Shown piece after piece: positions 28,906 to 38,514 of a stretch of DNA of 64,000 nucleotides (positions are counted from its first letter, which is position 1; each line of letters starts with the position of its first letter). The notes under the pieces are model-generated. The model was not told the origin of the DNA. It worked only from the letters and a program-made list of their open reading frames with translations, and ran no database searches. The translations under genes were made by a program, and so were the position numbers. Origin of the DNA: an uncultured Holophagaceae bacterium (lineage in GTDB: Bacteria > Acidobacteriota > Holophagae > Holophagales > Holophagaceae). The DNA lies in NCBI GenBank assembly GCA_903937385.1, contig CAIZZF010000030.1, positions 93,322 through 157,321 on the forward strand. Direction: 5' to 3'.

Positions 28906-30381
28906 ATGGCTCAGGGACGGATCGCAGGCATCTGGGGCACCCACCGGCCGGCGGTGGTGACTTCCGCGTGTTTCCTGGCGGCGGCGGGACTGGGCCTGGT
29001 CACGGCCCACTACGGCGGCACCCGGGACTTCGAGCCCATGGGCTTCGCCACCGCCAGCCGGACCCTGAACCAGATCATGGCCGTGGTGATGACCAGCATC
29101 GCCCTGATTCTGCCACTCACGTCGAACCTCTACACGCCGCGGCTGGTGAAACTCTACGTCACGCACCCCCTGATCGTGGGCGGGCTGTCGGTGTTCATTG
29201 TCGGCAACCTGCTGGTGATGGCCCTGCACTTCTTCCCGGCCGGGCACCCGTTTGCGCGCTTTGGCATCTGGGCCATCGCCGGCATCTACCTGGTGGTGCT
29301 GGCGGGCATCCTGCCCTACCTGTTTGGCATCAGCCGCTTCCTGCGTCCCAGCTATTTCATGCCGATGCTCACCCGAAAGGGACTCCGGGATCTCCGGGAC
29401 CTGGCCAGGGGGAGGCGGGTCGAGACCCACAAGGCCAACCTTTTCGAGATCGTGGACGTGGTGACCAACGTGGCCCTGACGGGCATGGCCCGGGGCGATC
29501 GGCAGCTGGTGCTGCTGGCTCTGGAGTCCCTCCACGCCATCCTGACCGGCCTCATTCAGTGCGACGGGCGGAGCTCCGCCGCCTGGCGGCGGACCCGGCC
29601 CTGGTTCGTGCCGGGTCTGGCCCGGGAAGGACAGGACTACCTGACGCGGGAGCAGGCCTGGCCTGAAGCCTACCTCCTGGCCCAGACCCTGAAGGTGGCG
29701 GAGGTGGCCACCCGGCGACAGCACGAGCTGCTCTCGGAGCTGGCGGGCCAGCTGGTGGATACCGCCCGGCAGGCCTGTGAGATGGGCCGGGATGCGGTCA
29801 TCGATCTCCACGTCATGTCGCTCAACGCCCTCGTGCGGGAGGCCCTGGACGACCGGGACTTGCGGCGCTTCCAGAACCTCTCCTACCACTACCGCCTGCT
29901 CATCGAGACCTTCCACTCGACGCCGGAGCGGATGCACGACGCGGCGCGGCACCTCCTGCGCTACGCCCGGCTGGCCTCCCGCCAGGGCCTCCACTTCGCC
30001 TTCGAGACCGTGGTCTACGACCTCGGGGAGCTGGTGCTGAGCCTGGCTGGCGAGCACGAGGAGGAGGCTGCAGAGCTGATCCAGGCCTGGGCTGGCCCCG
30101 TCTGGCAGGAGTGCATCGCCCAGGAGGGCGGGGCGAAGAAGGCTGGCTGGCGCGCCATCCTCCGCACCCACTGGGAGGCCCGGAGCCGGGGGCTCAAGGA
30201 GGTCTCGGACGCCATCTTCTGGCGCTTCCTGGTGGACGAGGCCATCCACCGCGAGCAGCTGGAGATGCTCCTGGAGGACAACCGGGAGCTGCACTATGAA
30301 TTCAACGACCGGCTCATGCGGTTTGCCCACCTGTCACCCCCGGCCGTGGCCGAAGCCCAGGCCTTCCTGGAGCAGTGGTAG
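28906..30381 (+). CDS. Membrane protein with four N-terminal helices and large soluble domain (DUF2254-like?)
   Basis: 491 residues. Helices at about 18-35, 55-75, 90-112 and 122-142 precede a ~340-residue soluble, helical part with ANLFEIVDVVTNVALTGMA and ESLHAILTGLI. The layout resembles DUF2254-type predicted membrane proteins, but I cannot be sure of the family. The soluble half has no recognised catalytic motif. It stands alone after mfd with its own start and GC content like its neighbours. Confidence 0.55.
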   Translation: MAQGRIAGIWGTHRPAVVTSACFLAAAGLGLVTAHYGGTRDFEPMGFATASRTLNQIMAVVMTSIALILPLTSNLYTPRLVKLYVTHPLIVGGLSVFIVGNLLVMALHFFPAGHPFARFGIWAIAGIYLVVLAGILPYLFGISRFLRPSYFMPMLTRKGLRDLRDLARGRRVETHKANLFEIVDVVTNVALTGMARGDRQLVLLALESLHAILTGLIQCDGRSSAAWRRTRPWFVPGLAREGQDYLTREQAWPEAYLLAQTLKVAEVATRRQHELLSELAGQLVDTARQACEMGRDAVIDLHVMSLNALVREALDDRDLRRFQNLSYHYRLLIETFHSTPERMHDAARHLLRYARLASRQGLHFAFETVVYDLGELVLSLAGEHEEEAAELIQAWAGPVWQECIAQEGGAKKAGWRAILRTHWEARSRGLKEVSDAIFWRFLVDEAIHREQLEMLLEDNRELHYEFNDRLMRFAHLSPPAVAEAQAFLEQW

Positions 30382-30482
30382 CACCGGCTGGGGCCGTTCG
30401 CCGGTGGGTGCCCGCCGCTCGCCGATCTGGTCCGGTAGGCTGGAACAGAAGTCCTAGCCTGGAAGCAGCCAAGGGGAGTTCC

Positions 30483-31883
30483 ATGCCGCTGTTCCTGAAA
30501 TCCAAGGCCGCCGCCTGCTTCCTGGCGCTCCATGCCGTGCTCCTGTTCCTGGCCCTCGCTGCGGCCGGGTCGCCCCTGCGTGCCGAGGAACCGCGCTTCG
30601 TAGCGCTGCACGGCCTCGAGTTCGCAGAAGTGCGCAGCCAGGGCTTCACCCTGCCGCGGCCCATGAAGGTCCATGCCTATGCCCGGGGCGCGGGGCTGCG
30701 ACGGCTGGGGCACGACCGGGGGGAGAGCCCCCTCTTCGCCTACGGCTGGATTCTCAATGCCACCACCCGCGAGGTGGTCTGGCAGATGGACATGGTCAAC
30801 TCCCGCCGGGATGGGGACTATCTCGTCGCGGACCACTACCTGGACCTGCCCGCGGGCAGCTACGAGGCCTACTACGCCAACCCCGCCTTCGGCCAGGGCC
30901 TGTTCCTGGCCCAGTGGACCCGGAACCTCGACCGGCGCGACCTCGCCGCGAAGCTGTCGGAGCGGCCCAAGGGGTTCCTGGCGGCCTTCGGGGCAGATGA
31001 GGCCAGCCTGCTGCGCCAGTGGCGGAAGCAGGTGGGAAACTACGGCCTGGAGCTCTACCTGCCCGGGGGCGATCCGGGCGAGGTGGGCAACTTCGAGGCG
31101 CCGCTGCGCTGGGCCCGCGTGATGGTCTCGCTGGCGGCCACCCGGGACCAGGGTGAGTGGCAGCAGGCCTTCCACGTGCAGCGCCCGGTGGCCCTGCACA
31201 TCTACGCCATGGGCGAGGGTTCCAAGCGGCGTATGAGCGACTATGGCTGGATCCTGGACGTCCGGACGCGGAAGCGGGTGTGGGAGATGACGCCCGACCT
31301 GGCCCAGTACGCCGGGGGCGCTTCGCGCAACCGGCGCCAGGTCGAGACGATCCAACTTCCGGCTGGCGACTACGTGGCCACCTTTGTCACGGATGACAGC
31401 CACTCTCCCGCGGACTGGACCTCGGCGCCGCCCTGCGATCCCGGTCTCTACGGTTTGACCCTCTCGCTGCCGAAGCCCGGGGATGTGGGCGCCCTCACCC
31501 TGCGCGCCCTGCCGGAGCCGGGGCCCGTGCTGGCCGAGCTGGTGCGCGTGGGGAGCAACCAGGCCCGCAGTGCCCCCTTCAGTCTCGCCTCGGACCGCTC
31601 GGTGCGGGTCTATGCCCTCGGCGAAGCCGGAGACTCTGACATGGCGGATATGGCCTGGATCGAGGACGCGTCGGGCAAGCGGGTCTGGGAGATGGTCAAG
31701 GCCCAGACCCAGCCTGCGGGCGGCGCCGCCAAGAACCGTCTTGTGGACGAGCTGGTGACCCTGCCGAAGGGCACCTACACCCTGCACGTGAAGACCGATG
31801 ACAGCCATGCCTACGGTGACTGGAACAGCAGTCCCCCCAGGGATCCCGAGCACTACGGCGCGACGGTCTATGGGGTGAGGTGA
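30483..31883 (+). CDS. Secreted protein with three related ~90-residue repeats, unknown function
   Basis: 466 residues with a signal peptide (FLALHAVLLFLALAAAG). Three homologous units follow at roughly residues 60-140, 235-325 and 375-466. Shared features: a YAxGxG start, YGWIxDxxT, VWEM, (A)GGAxxNR, LPAGDY/LPKGTY and TDDSHSxxDW with PPxDPxxYG at the end. The middle and last copies are closest; the first is divergent and lacks the TDDSH part. The beta-rich units could form a cell-surface or periplasmic binding protein. The 3' end overlaps the thioesterase gene by 16 bp tail to tail. Family not recognised. Confidence 0.62.
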   Translation: MPLFLKSKAAACFLALHAVLLFLALAAAGSPLRAEEPRFVALHGLEFAEVRSQGFTLPRPMKVHAYARGAGLRRLGHDRGESPLFAYGWILNATTREVVWQMDMVNSRRDGDYLVADHYLDLPAGSYEAYYANPAFGQGLFLAQWTRNLDRRDLAAKLSERPKGFLAAFGADEASLLRQWRKQVGNYGLELYLPGGDPGEVGNFEAPLRWARVMVSLAATRDQGEWQQAFHVQRPVALHIYAMGEGSKRRMSDYGWILDVRTRKRVWEMTPDLAQYAGGASRNRRQVETIQLPAGDYVATFVTDDSHSPADWTSAPPCDPGLYGLTLSLPKPGDVGALTLRALPEPGPVLAELVRVGSNQARSAPFSLASDRSVRVYALGEAGDSDMADMAWIEDASGKRVWEMVKAQTQPAGGAAKNRLVDELVTLPKGTYTLHVKTDDSHAYGDWNSSPPRDPEHYGATVYGVR

Positions 31884-32365
31884 GGCCTGAGCAGGCCGTT
31901 CCGCAGGGCCCGGAGGACTTCCTTCCCATCGGGGATCACCTCGAAGGCGGCGCGGAACGCGTCGGGAATGGCGCAGGCTCGGCCCGCCCCGGCCTCGACG
32001 AACACCCAGAGGGTCTGGGCCTGGGCCAGCACCTTCCGGTCCCGCTCCCGCCAGAGCAGGTAGTGGCGGGTCGAGGACCGCTCCTCGAAGTCGCCGATCC
32101 AGGTCACCAGGGTCAGTTCCTCACTCGCGTAGGCCGGTCGGAGGTAGTCGATGTGGTGGGAGCGGACCACCCAGCTGCTGCGGGTCGTTGCGTAGCGCTC
32201 GAGGGTCCAGCCCGCCGCGTCCGAGTGGGCCTGAGCCGCCGCCAGCATCCAGCGCAGGTATTCCAGATTGTTCACATGCCCGTTGCCATCGATGGCGGTC
32301 TCCGGGACCGTGAAGATCTGCTGGAAGAGTCCGCGCGGGGCAGCGTCCTCAGTGGTCTCAGGCAT
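31868..32365 (-). CDS. Acyl-CoA thioesterase, 4HBT hotdog family
   Basis: 165 residues. The hotdog fold begins FTVPETAIDGNGHVNNLEYL, the YbgC/FadM-type D-x-x-GHVNN motif with the catalytic acid. A typical HHIDYLRPA beta segment follows. It would hydrolyse acyl-CoA thioesters. It overlaps the nucleotidase gene by 8 bp, implying coupling, although the functions look unrelated. Confidence 0.85.
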   Translation of the reverse strand: MPETTEDAAPRGLFQQIFTVPETAIDGNGHVNNLEYLRWMLAAAQAHSDAAGWTLERYATTRSSWVVRSHHIDYLRPAYASEELTLVTWIGDFEERSSTRHYLLWRERDRKVLAQAQTLWVFVEAGAGRACAIPDAFRAAFEVIPDGKEVLRALRNGLLRPHLTP

Positions 32366-33800
32366 GGGTGCCGCCGGGATCGTGGGGCAGGCGCCCCCGG
32401 GGCGAGCGGAAGTAGGCGTAGGGCGTGGCCTGGAGGAAGTTAGACACCCTGCTGGTGTAGATATCCGCGTAGCGTTCGATCTGCCGGGTGAGGTGGCTCT
32501 TGTCGTTGCCGGCGCGGGTGAGCAGGCCCCAACGCGGGTTGGTCAGCTCGGTGCCCGCCTGGGCCAGGGGCGCGATTTCGGCATCCAGGGCCAGGAGCTG
32601 GCCGCGCAAGTCCTGAACCTGGGCATCCAGGGTGGGTCCGTCGGCCTCGGGGGCGGGGCCGTAGCCCGCGTGCAGGCGCTGCAGCGCCAGGCGGGCCTGG
32701 GAGAGGCGGGCCTCCAGGGTGGTCTTGTCCTCCATGAGCAGCATCAGCTGCCGATCGATGGCCCGGTAGGCTTCCAGGGCCTCGACCTCGGCCTCCATCT
32801 CCCGCAGCACCAGGGCCGTGCGCCAGCTGAGGGTGCGCTTGCTCACGTGGACATCCCCGAACATGTGGTCGCCCACGTAGAGGATCTCGTCGCCGGAGAT
32901 GCCGAAGTCCCGCTCGATCTGCGCGGCAGAGCCACCCAGATAGAGGCCGCCGGAGCGCAGGGGGCCGACCAGGGGGCGCAGCAGGCCGGTCTCGTCCACG
33001 ACCTCGAAGAAGGGGCCGGACTCGGTGAAGAAGGCGGGCTTCCGGGCACTGACCACCACGGCCTCGAAGAGGTCGCGCCAGGTCATGCCCTCGGGCAGGT
33101 GGCGGTCGTAGGCGTGGGCCATCATCTTCGCCGTGAAGGCCCACTCCGAGTTGGTGATCAGCAGCAGCTTCTTGCCCGCGATCTTCTGGTCCAGCAAGGC
33201 CAGGGCGGCCTCGGGATCCTGCACCACGAAGCGGTCGGGGTCCGCGGCGATGGTGGCCTTCAGGTGGCCCTCGAGGTGCTGGGCATCCACCCGGGTGCGG
33301 ATGTGGCGGTAGAGGCTGGCGTATTCGAAGGGGCGGGGCAGGGCGCCGCCATCCAGCAGGTCCACGGCCTGGGCGTAGAGGCAGCCCTCGGACAGGGAGA
33401 ACAGGGTGTTCAGGAAGACCCAGCGCGGGTCGCTCAGGTCCACCAGCACCTGGCTGTAGGCCTTCCGCTGCTCCGCGTAGCCGAGCATCCGGGTGCCGTG
33501 CATGGCCCGCTTCACGAAGCCGAAGCGGTTGGCCTTGACCAGGTTCCCGAGCTCCGTGTCGATGACCAAGCCCCGCGTCACCATGCGGCCGTCGAAGGCG
33601 AGGCCATCCATGGGCCAGGCCTCGGACACCAGCCGCTCCCGGGCCTGGGCATAGACCATCTGCTCGAAGGCGTCCACCCGGTAGTCCACCAGGGTGTAGT
33701 CCATGTCGTAGCCGATGGCGCGCACCGACCGCAGGTTCAGGGTCCGGTTGCAGAAGATCCCGCGGTGGCGGGGCGCTTCGGGGTGGTCTGTGTTCGTCAT
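32358..33800 (-). CDS. HAD-superfamily purine 5'-nucleotidase-like protein
   Basis: 480 residues. HAD motif I is GYDMDYTLVDY (D32, D34). The C-terminal half carries ITNSEWAF (motif II) and EILYVGDHMFGDVHVSK (motif IV). This resembles cytosolic IMP/GMP 5'-nucleotidases (NT5C2 type), which dephosphorylate purine monophosphates. The ATG at 33800 was used because the longer frame runs antisense into the S9 peptidase gene. The C-terminus has an extended helical region (EMEAEVEALEAYRAIDRQL). Substrate not proven. Confidence 0.85.
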   Translation of the reverse strand: MTNTDHPEAPRHRGIFCNRTLNLRSVRAIGYDMDYTLVDYRVDAFEQMVYAQARERLVSEAWPMDGLAFDGRMVTRGLVIDTELGNLVKANRFGFVKRAMHGTRMLGYAEQRKAYSQVLVDLSDPRWVFLNTLFSLSEGCLYAQAVDLLDGGALPRPFEYASLYRHIRTRVDAQHLEGHLKATIAADPDRFVVQDPEAALALLDQKIAGKKLLLITNSEWAFTAKMMAHAYDRHLPEGMTWRDLFEAVVVSARKPAFFTESGPFFEVVDETGLLRPLVGPLRSGGLYLGGSAAQIERDFGISGDEILYVGDHMFGDVHVSKRTLSWRTALVLREMEAEVEALEAYRAIDRQLMLLMEDKTTLEARLSQARLALQRLHAGYGPAPEADGPTLDAQVQDLRGQLLALDAEIAPLAQAGTELTNPRWGLLTRAGNDKSHLTRQIERYADIYTSRVSNFLQATPYAYFRSPRGRLPHDPGGTHA

Positions 33801-33858
33801 GGTCCAGGATACCAAGGCGCCGCAGGGCCGTGCGATCCTGTCCCCGTTTGGAGGTTCC

Positions 33859-35937
33859 ATGTCCCCGCTCCGTCGCTTCCTACTGCCCCTGCTCATCCTC
33901 GCGGTTCCAGGCTTCGCGGCCGAGAAGCGGGCCTTCCAGATCGAGGACCTGTACCGGCTGAAGGGCGTCCAGCACCTGGCCCTGAGCCCGGACGGTTCCA
34001 GGCTGGCCTTTGAGGTGTCCAGCCAGGATCTGAAGGCCGCCAAGCGGGACACCCAGCTCTGGGTGCTGGAGACCGCGACCGGGGCCGCCAAGCAGCTCAC
34101 CTTCTCCGGCAAGGCCGACACCTCACCCCTCTGGTCGAAGGACGGCAAGACGCTGTACTTCCTATCCAGTCGTGAGGGCGGCAGCCAGCTCTGGGCCCTG
34201 GATGCGAGCGGCGGCGAGGCCCGCAAGGTCACGGACTTCGAGCCCGGGGTCGGCGCGCCGAAGCTGCGGCCCGGCGGTGGCGTGGTCTTCGAAGCCTCCG
34301 TGTTCCCCGAGGCCATGGCGGACGGCGCCAAGCATAAGGACCTGAGCGCGAAGCTTGAGTCGGGTCCCGTGCAGGCCCACCTCGCGGACTCGCTGCTCTA
34401 CCGGCACTGGACCGAGTGGCGGGACTTCCAATACTCGCACCTGTTCCGCAGCACCTCTGATGGCAAGGTGGAAGCCCTCACCGCCGGCAAGCAGGACTAC
34501 CCGGGCTTCTGGCAGACCTGGGACCTGAGCCCCGACGGCAAGGAGGTCTGTGTCACCACCAACACCGATCCTGTGCCCGCCCGCAGCACCAACAACGACC
34601 TCTTCCTCATCGCCCTCGACGGCGACCGCACCCCCCGCCGCATCACCGGCGACAACCCAGCCTCGGACAGCGATCCGAAGTATTCGCCCGACGGGCGCTT
34701 CATCGCCTACAAGCTGCAGGCGAAGCCGGGGCATGAGTCTGACCGCTTCCGCCTGGCCGTCTACGACCGCGCCAAGGGCACGCGGCAGGTGCTTACCGAA
34801 GCCATCGACAACTGGGTGGACGCCTTCCAGTGGTCCGCGGACGGCAAGGCCCTCTGGTTCACCGTGGAGGAGAAGGGCCGCTGGCCCCTGTACCGCGCCG
34901 ACGTGGCCACCGGCAAGTGCGTCCGCATGCTCGAGGGCCTGAGCATCAAGGAGTTTGCGGTGAGCCCGGACCAGAAGGCGGTCTTCCTCACCAAGACCCG
35001 CGTGGGGGAACCGGTGGAGGTCTGGCGCCACACCTTCGCCTCGGGCGAGACGAAGCGGGTCACAGACTTCAACCAGGCCCTGGCGGCCCAGGTGGATTTC
35101 CGGCCTGCGGAGGAGCAGTGGGTCAAGGGAGCCGACGGCATGCCCGTCCATGTGTTCCTGGTGAAGCCCCACGGCTTCGATCCCGCCAAGAAGTATCCGC
35201 TGATCCTGAACGTCCACGGAGGGCCGCAGATGATGTGGTCGGACACCCTGCGAGGCGACTGGCAGGTCTATCCCGGCGCCGGCTACATCGTGGCCTTCCC
35301 CAATCCTCATGGCTCCACGGGCTACGGGCAGGCCTTCACGGATGCCATCAGCGGGGACTGGGACGGGAAGGTGATGGAGGACGTGGCCAAGGTGGCAGAC
35401 CATCTCGCGGCACTGCCCTATGTGGACAAGGACCGCATGGGCGCCATGGGCTGGAGCTGGGGCGGCTACGCCATGATGTGGCTGGAGGGCCGAGCCACGC
35501 GCTTCAAGGCCCTGGCGGCCATGATGGGCGTCTATGACCTGCGCTCCATGCACGGCGCCACCGAGGAGCTGTGGTTCCCGGAGCACGACCTCACGGGCAC
35601 CCCCTGGGACAAGGTCCAGGCCTATGAGCGCATGAACCCCAGCAGCCAGGTGCAGGCCTTCAAGACCCCCTGCCTCGTCATCACCGGCGAGCGCGACTAC
35701 AGGGTGCCCTACACCCAGAGCCTGCAGTTCTTCACCGGCCTGCAGGAGCGTGGCGTGCCCAGCCGCCTCATCGTCTTCAAGAACGATGGCCACTGGCCCG
35801 ACACCCTGAAGTCCATGCCTGTCTACTACAACGCCCACCTGGAGTGGTTCCAGAAGTATCTCGGCGGTGAGCCCGCTCCCTGGAAGACCGAGGACCTGAT
35901 CCGGAATCAGGTCTTCACCCATCCTGCTAAAAATTAA
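33859..35937 (+). CDS. S9 family peptidase (prolyl oligopeptidase/DPP-like)
   Basis: 692 residues with a signal peptide (FLLPLLILAVPGFAA), so probably periplasmic. An N-terminal WD40/TolB-like propeller (repeats with SPDGSRLAF, WSKDGKTLYFLS, SADGKALWF) shields the alpha/beta hydrolase. Catalytic triad: S533 in GWSWGG, D613 in GERDYRVPY, H645 in NDGHWP. Activity is release of peptides after proline or similar. The start was chosen for GGAGG upstream and the signal peptide; the longer frame overlaps the divergent nucleotidase. Confidence 0.95.
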   Translation: MSPLRRFLLPLLILAVPGFAAEKRAFQIEDLYRLKGVQHLALSPDGSRLAFEVSSQDLKAAKRDTQLWVLETATGAAKQLTFSGKADTSPLWSKDGKTLYFLSSREGGSQLWALDASGGEARKVTDFEPGVGAPKLRPGGGVVFEASVFPEAMADGAKHKDLSAKLESGPVQAHLADSLLYRHWTEWRDFQYSHLFRSTSDGKVEALTAGKQDYPGFWQTWDLSPDGKEVCVTTNTDPVPARSTNNDLFLIALDGDRTPRRITGDNPASDSDPKYSPDGRFIAYKLQAKPGHESDRFRLAVYDRAKGTRQVLTEAIDNWVDAFQWSADGKALWFTVEEKGRWPLYRADVATGKCVRMLEGLSIKEFAVSPDQKAVFLTKTRVGEPVEVWRHTFASGETKRVTDFNQALAAQVDFRPAEEQWVKGADGMPVHVFLVKPHGFDPAKKYPLILNVHGGPQMMWSDTLRGDWQVYPGAGYIVAFPNPHGSTGYGQAFTDAISGDWDGKVMEDVAKVADHLAALPYVDKDRMGAMGWSWGGYAMMWLEGRATRFKALAAMMGVYDLRSMHGATEELWFPEHDLTGTPWDKVQAYERMNPSSQVQAFKTPCLVITGERDYRVPYTQSLQFFTGLQERGVPSRLIVFKNDGHWPDTLKSMPVYYNAHLEWFQKYLGGEPAPWKTEDLIRNQVFTHPAKN

Positions 35938-36279
35938 TTCCGGACAAATACCCGACGGGCTCGGGGCCATGACGCCCCTATTCCCAGGGGTGTTTCAAGA
36001 CGTTTGCCCCTGTCCAGGATTTTGTAGAAGGGCCTCGCGAAGGGGCCGCATGCATCGATCCATCAGCAATGCCGCGACTTCGGAAACAGAGGAGGCGAAA
36101 TCCTTCCTCTGGCGACGTTGGGGTGGGCTCTCCCTGCTCTTGACTCTGCTTCGGGGCAGTTCAAGTTGAGTCAAAACCACATCCGGGCCGCCAGGCGGAA
36201 GCCACCCAGGTTTGAGCCTGACGGTCTTCCCCGCTCCTTCGCAGCCCATCGGATCCCAGCCATGCTCATGAGCCCTGTC

Positions 36280-36915
36280 ACCATGCCCATCACCCTGAAC
36301 TTCTGGCGCGGCTGGTCGGGGCGTTGGCCCACTTGTGGCGCTATTCCCGAGCGGGGAGGGCTCCGGCCCAACTGGCCCCACGTCCACCACGCCTCCACCC
36401 AGAGAGAGGCCCTTCACTACGAAACCATAGCCATTCGGCGGGGCGAGCGTCTCAAGGTCTACACGAACTCCATGAGCGACTTCTGGGGGGATGGACCCGA
36501 CCTCGACGAGGCGCGGCGGGTGGCCCTGGATACCATGCGTCAGACGCCCCACCTGATCTGGATGATGCTCACCCGGCGTCCAGAAATAATTTTAGACAGG
36601 ATCGCGACAACCCTCGATCAGGCCATGGAGGACTACGGCAGCACCCCCAGCGAATCCGGGCGCCAGCTCATCCAGTGGCTGCAGGCCTGGCTGGATGGCG
36701 AGGCTCCGGAAAACATCTGGCTTGGCACCACGATGGAGGAGGCGGAGGGTTCGGTGCTTCGTGTCACAAAGCTGCTTACCGTTCCGGCGGTGAAGCGATT
36801 CGTTTCCTGTGACCTCTGCTGCCCGCGCTTGCTGTACGGGCCGGAGCATGGCTGCCGGGGGCTCACGATGGACGCGGCCAGAAAAGACTCTGTCCCCCTC
36901 GCGAACGGCTTCTGA
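36280..36915 (+). pseudogene. Degenerate Gp37/Gp68 (DUF5131)-family phage-type protein
   Basis: Middle segments match the family: RLKVYTNSMSDFWGDG, HLIWMMLTRRPE and ENIWLGTTMEEAE. The N-terminal region should carry Cys-rich FWRGC...SPGCxxCY, but only NFWRGW remains, so the presumed metal-cluster cysteines are missing. The C-terminus also leaves family-like sequence after VKRFVSCD, consistent with a frameshift. The frame stays open from 36118, but nothing before ~36280 looks like the family. This suggests a decayed phage- or island-derived gene, not a working one. The family's function is itself unclear. Confidence 0.6.
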
Positions 36916-36926
36916 TCGGGGTCTGC

Positions 36927-37331
36927 ATGCTCCTCACCACAGATATCCTGGAAGCTTCTGAACTGGCTGTGGCCGAGTTCAGGGGCTTCTGCGCCGGGCG
37001 ACCGGGGCAGGAGGTGATCGTCATCCTCCTCCTCCGCGCCAACCCCGGACACACCGAAGGCGATCGCTACCAGATCCAGGATCACCTCGTGACAGCGCTC
37101 CTGAAGGCATCATCCGTCGCGGTCCGCCGCGTCGATATTGCGGACTCGGAGGGCCTGGAGGTTCCTGTCCGCCTGGCGATGGTGTGTGATGCCGACACCG
37201 GCAGCGCGCTCTGGCCCGTCCCCTCCAGTCCTGCGGCGGGGCCCTCACTCACCCTGGAGGACTTCTGGGATCCCATTGATCAGATCAGCCCCTCCATTCG
37301 GTTCTCGAAAGTGACTAATTTTTGGACATGA
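36927..37331 (+). CDS. Hypothetical protein
   Basis: 134 residues, not recognised. The sequence is plausibly folded (VIVILLLRANPGH, DHLVTALLKASSVAVRRVDI, RLAMVCDADTGSALWP) with no signal peptide or TM. The ATG follows the pseudogene by 12 bp without a clear RBS. It lies at the edge of a region of lower GC and may belong to the same imported fragment. It could be a remnant. Confidence 0.4.
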   Translation: MLLTTDILEASELAVAEFRGFCAGRPGQEVIVILLLRANPGHTEGDRYQIQDHLVTALLKASSVAVRRVDIADSEGLEVPVRLAMVCDADTGSALWPVPSSPAAGPSLTLEDFWDPIDQISPSIRFSKVTNFWT

Positions 37332-37746
37332 AAGGTTCACCACGATAAGAACCATGGTCCTGTGGGGAAGCCAGCCCTCGAAAGTCAGCGGCAAGGGGTC
37401 AAGGTCTCTTCGACTCAAATGTAGCAAACAGACGATATAAAATCGATGTTTCGAGTGTCTAGATTTTTCGAATTTCGAAATGAGGAACCTGGCCATAACC
37501 GATCGTTCAATCAGGAAGGATTGCAGACCATCGCCTTAGCAAAATTCCAAGAGGACATCGGGTGTGAATGTCCAGATCTCAGGCTGGTTGACAGACCCCG
37601 ACACGAGGCCAAGTTGCCACTGAAGGCCGTGAGCCGGATTTCGATCACCCCAGCCTTGAATTCAGGTTCATTCCGTGACCGCGGACCTGTCTGCCACAGA
37701 GGTCTCCTGTCCCCATCCTGGCCCCCGCCCTTGAAAGGCAATACCC
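37332..37746. other. 415-bp lower-GC gap before the pilus operon
   Basis: No convincing gene. The stretch is visibly poorer in GC than its surroundings, especially 37300-37520. An ORF at 37446-37796 runs through it into the first pilin gene but has no protein-like features. The pilus operon promoter must be here; no clear sigma-54 or sigma-70 box was found. Sequence character is consistent with recently acquired or relaxed DNA. Confidence 0.4.
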
Positions 37747-38514
37747 ATGACTCCTCAGCTTCTCTCCAGGCGCTCGAGCGGCTACTCCCTGCTTGAAGCG
37801 ATGCTGGTCATGGGCATCGTCGGGATTCTCTCGATGACCGGTGTCTCCCAGTTCCAGTCCCGGAATGCCGGGGCCGTGCGCACGCTCATGGATGAAGTGG
37901 AAGGTGCCCTGGGGAACGCCCATCGCGCGGCCACCGCCACGGGCCGGGACACGGCCCTGGTCACCTGGGGGCTCTGGAACGCCAGCAGCCCGCTCGTGCT
38001 GGCCCACGGCGATGCGGCGATTGTCGACGCTGACATTCAGAAGGTGGCCAATGGGACCGCTCCAAGCGCCACCCTTACCTCCGCCCAAGTCAGCAGCGTG
38101 GCGGCCCCCTTCCGGTATCTGGCCGGGGACCGCGTCCATCTCGGGGCGCGCATCGTGACGATCGGTTCCACCGAGTGGGCCAACGCCGGTGCATCGACCT
38201 CCTCGGGGGCCAAGAATGTGGACATCACCACGGTCCAGCCCTTCGCCACCGCCGGCGTCATGAGCGGTCTGGTCGTGGATGCGAACCTCCTGTTCCCCGA
38301 GGACAGTTCGCTTTCGCATCGGGTGCTGCTCAGCGGCAGCAACAAGCGCTTCCTCTCCACCTTCATCATCCCCATCGTCGGCACCACCGACTCCGGGCGG
38401 GCGATCCCCGGTGGTCCCATGGGGCTGATCGTGGTGCTGGCCAACGGCGGGACGATCTTCAAGTTCTACAATCCGGGCATCCGGGATGGGGATGGGCAAT
38501 GGCGAAGGATCTGA
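37747..38514 (+). CDS. FimT/GspH-type minor prepilin
   Basis: 255 residues. The prepilin peptidase site is S-G^YSLLEAMLVMGIVGIL: Gly at the cleavage point, Glu5 of the mature pilin, then a hydrophobic N-helix. The rest is a beta-rich globular head, larger than most FimT. It is the first of five pilus-assembly genes and would sit in the priming complex at the pilus tip. The stop overlaps the PilV start by 16 bp. The upstream region carries a lower-GC gap. Confidence 0.85.
   Translation: MTPQLLSRRSSGYSLLEAMLVMGIVGILSMTGVSQFQSRNAGAVRTLMDEVEGALGNAHRAATATGRDTALVTWGLWNASSPLVLAHGDAAIVDADIQKVANGTAPSATLTSAQVSSVAAPFRYLAGDRVHLGARIVTIGSTEWANAGASTSSGAKNVDITTVQPFATAGVMSGLVVDANLLFPEDSSLSHRVLLSGSNKRFLSTFIIPIVGTTDSGRAIPGGPMGLIVVLANGGTIFKFYNPGIRDGDGQWRRI

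Noticed and set aside
27366..29666. 766-residue plus-strand ORF.
   Set aside because: Pro/Arg/Gly-rich shadow across mfd and the next gene in a different frame.
37446..37796. 116-residue ORF in the lower-GC gap.
   Set aside because: Runs into the pilin gene in another frame, no RBS and no protein-like pattern.
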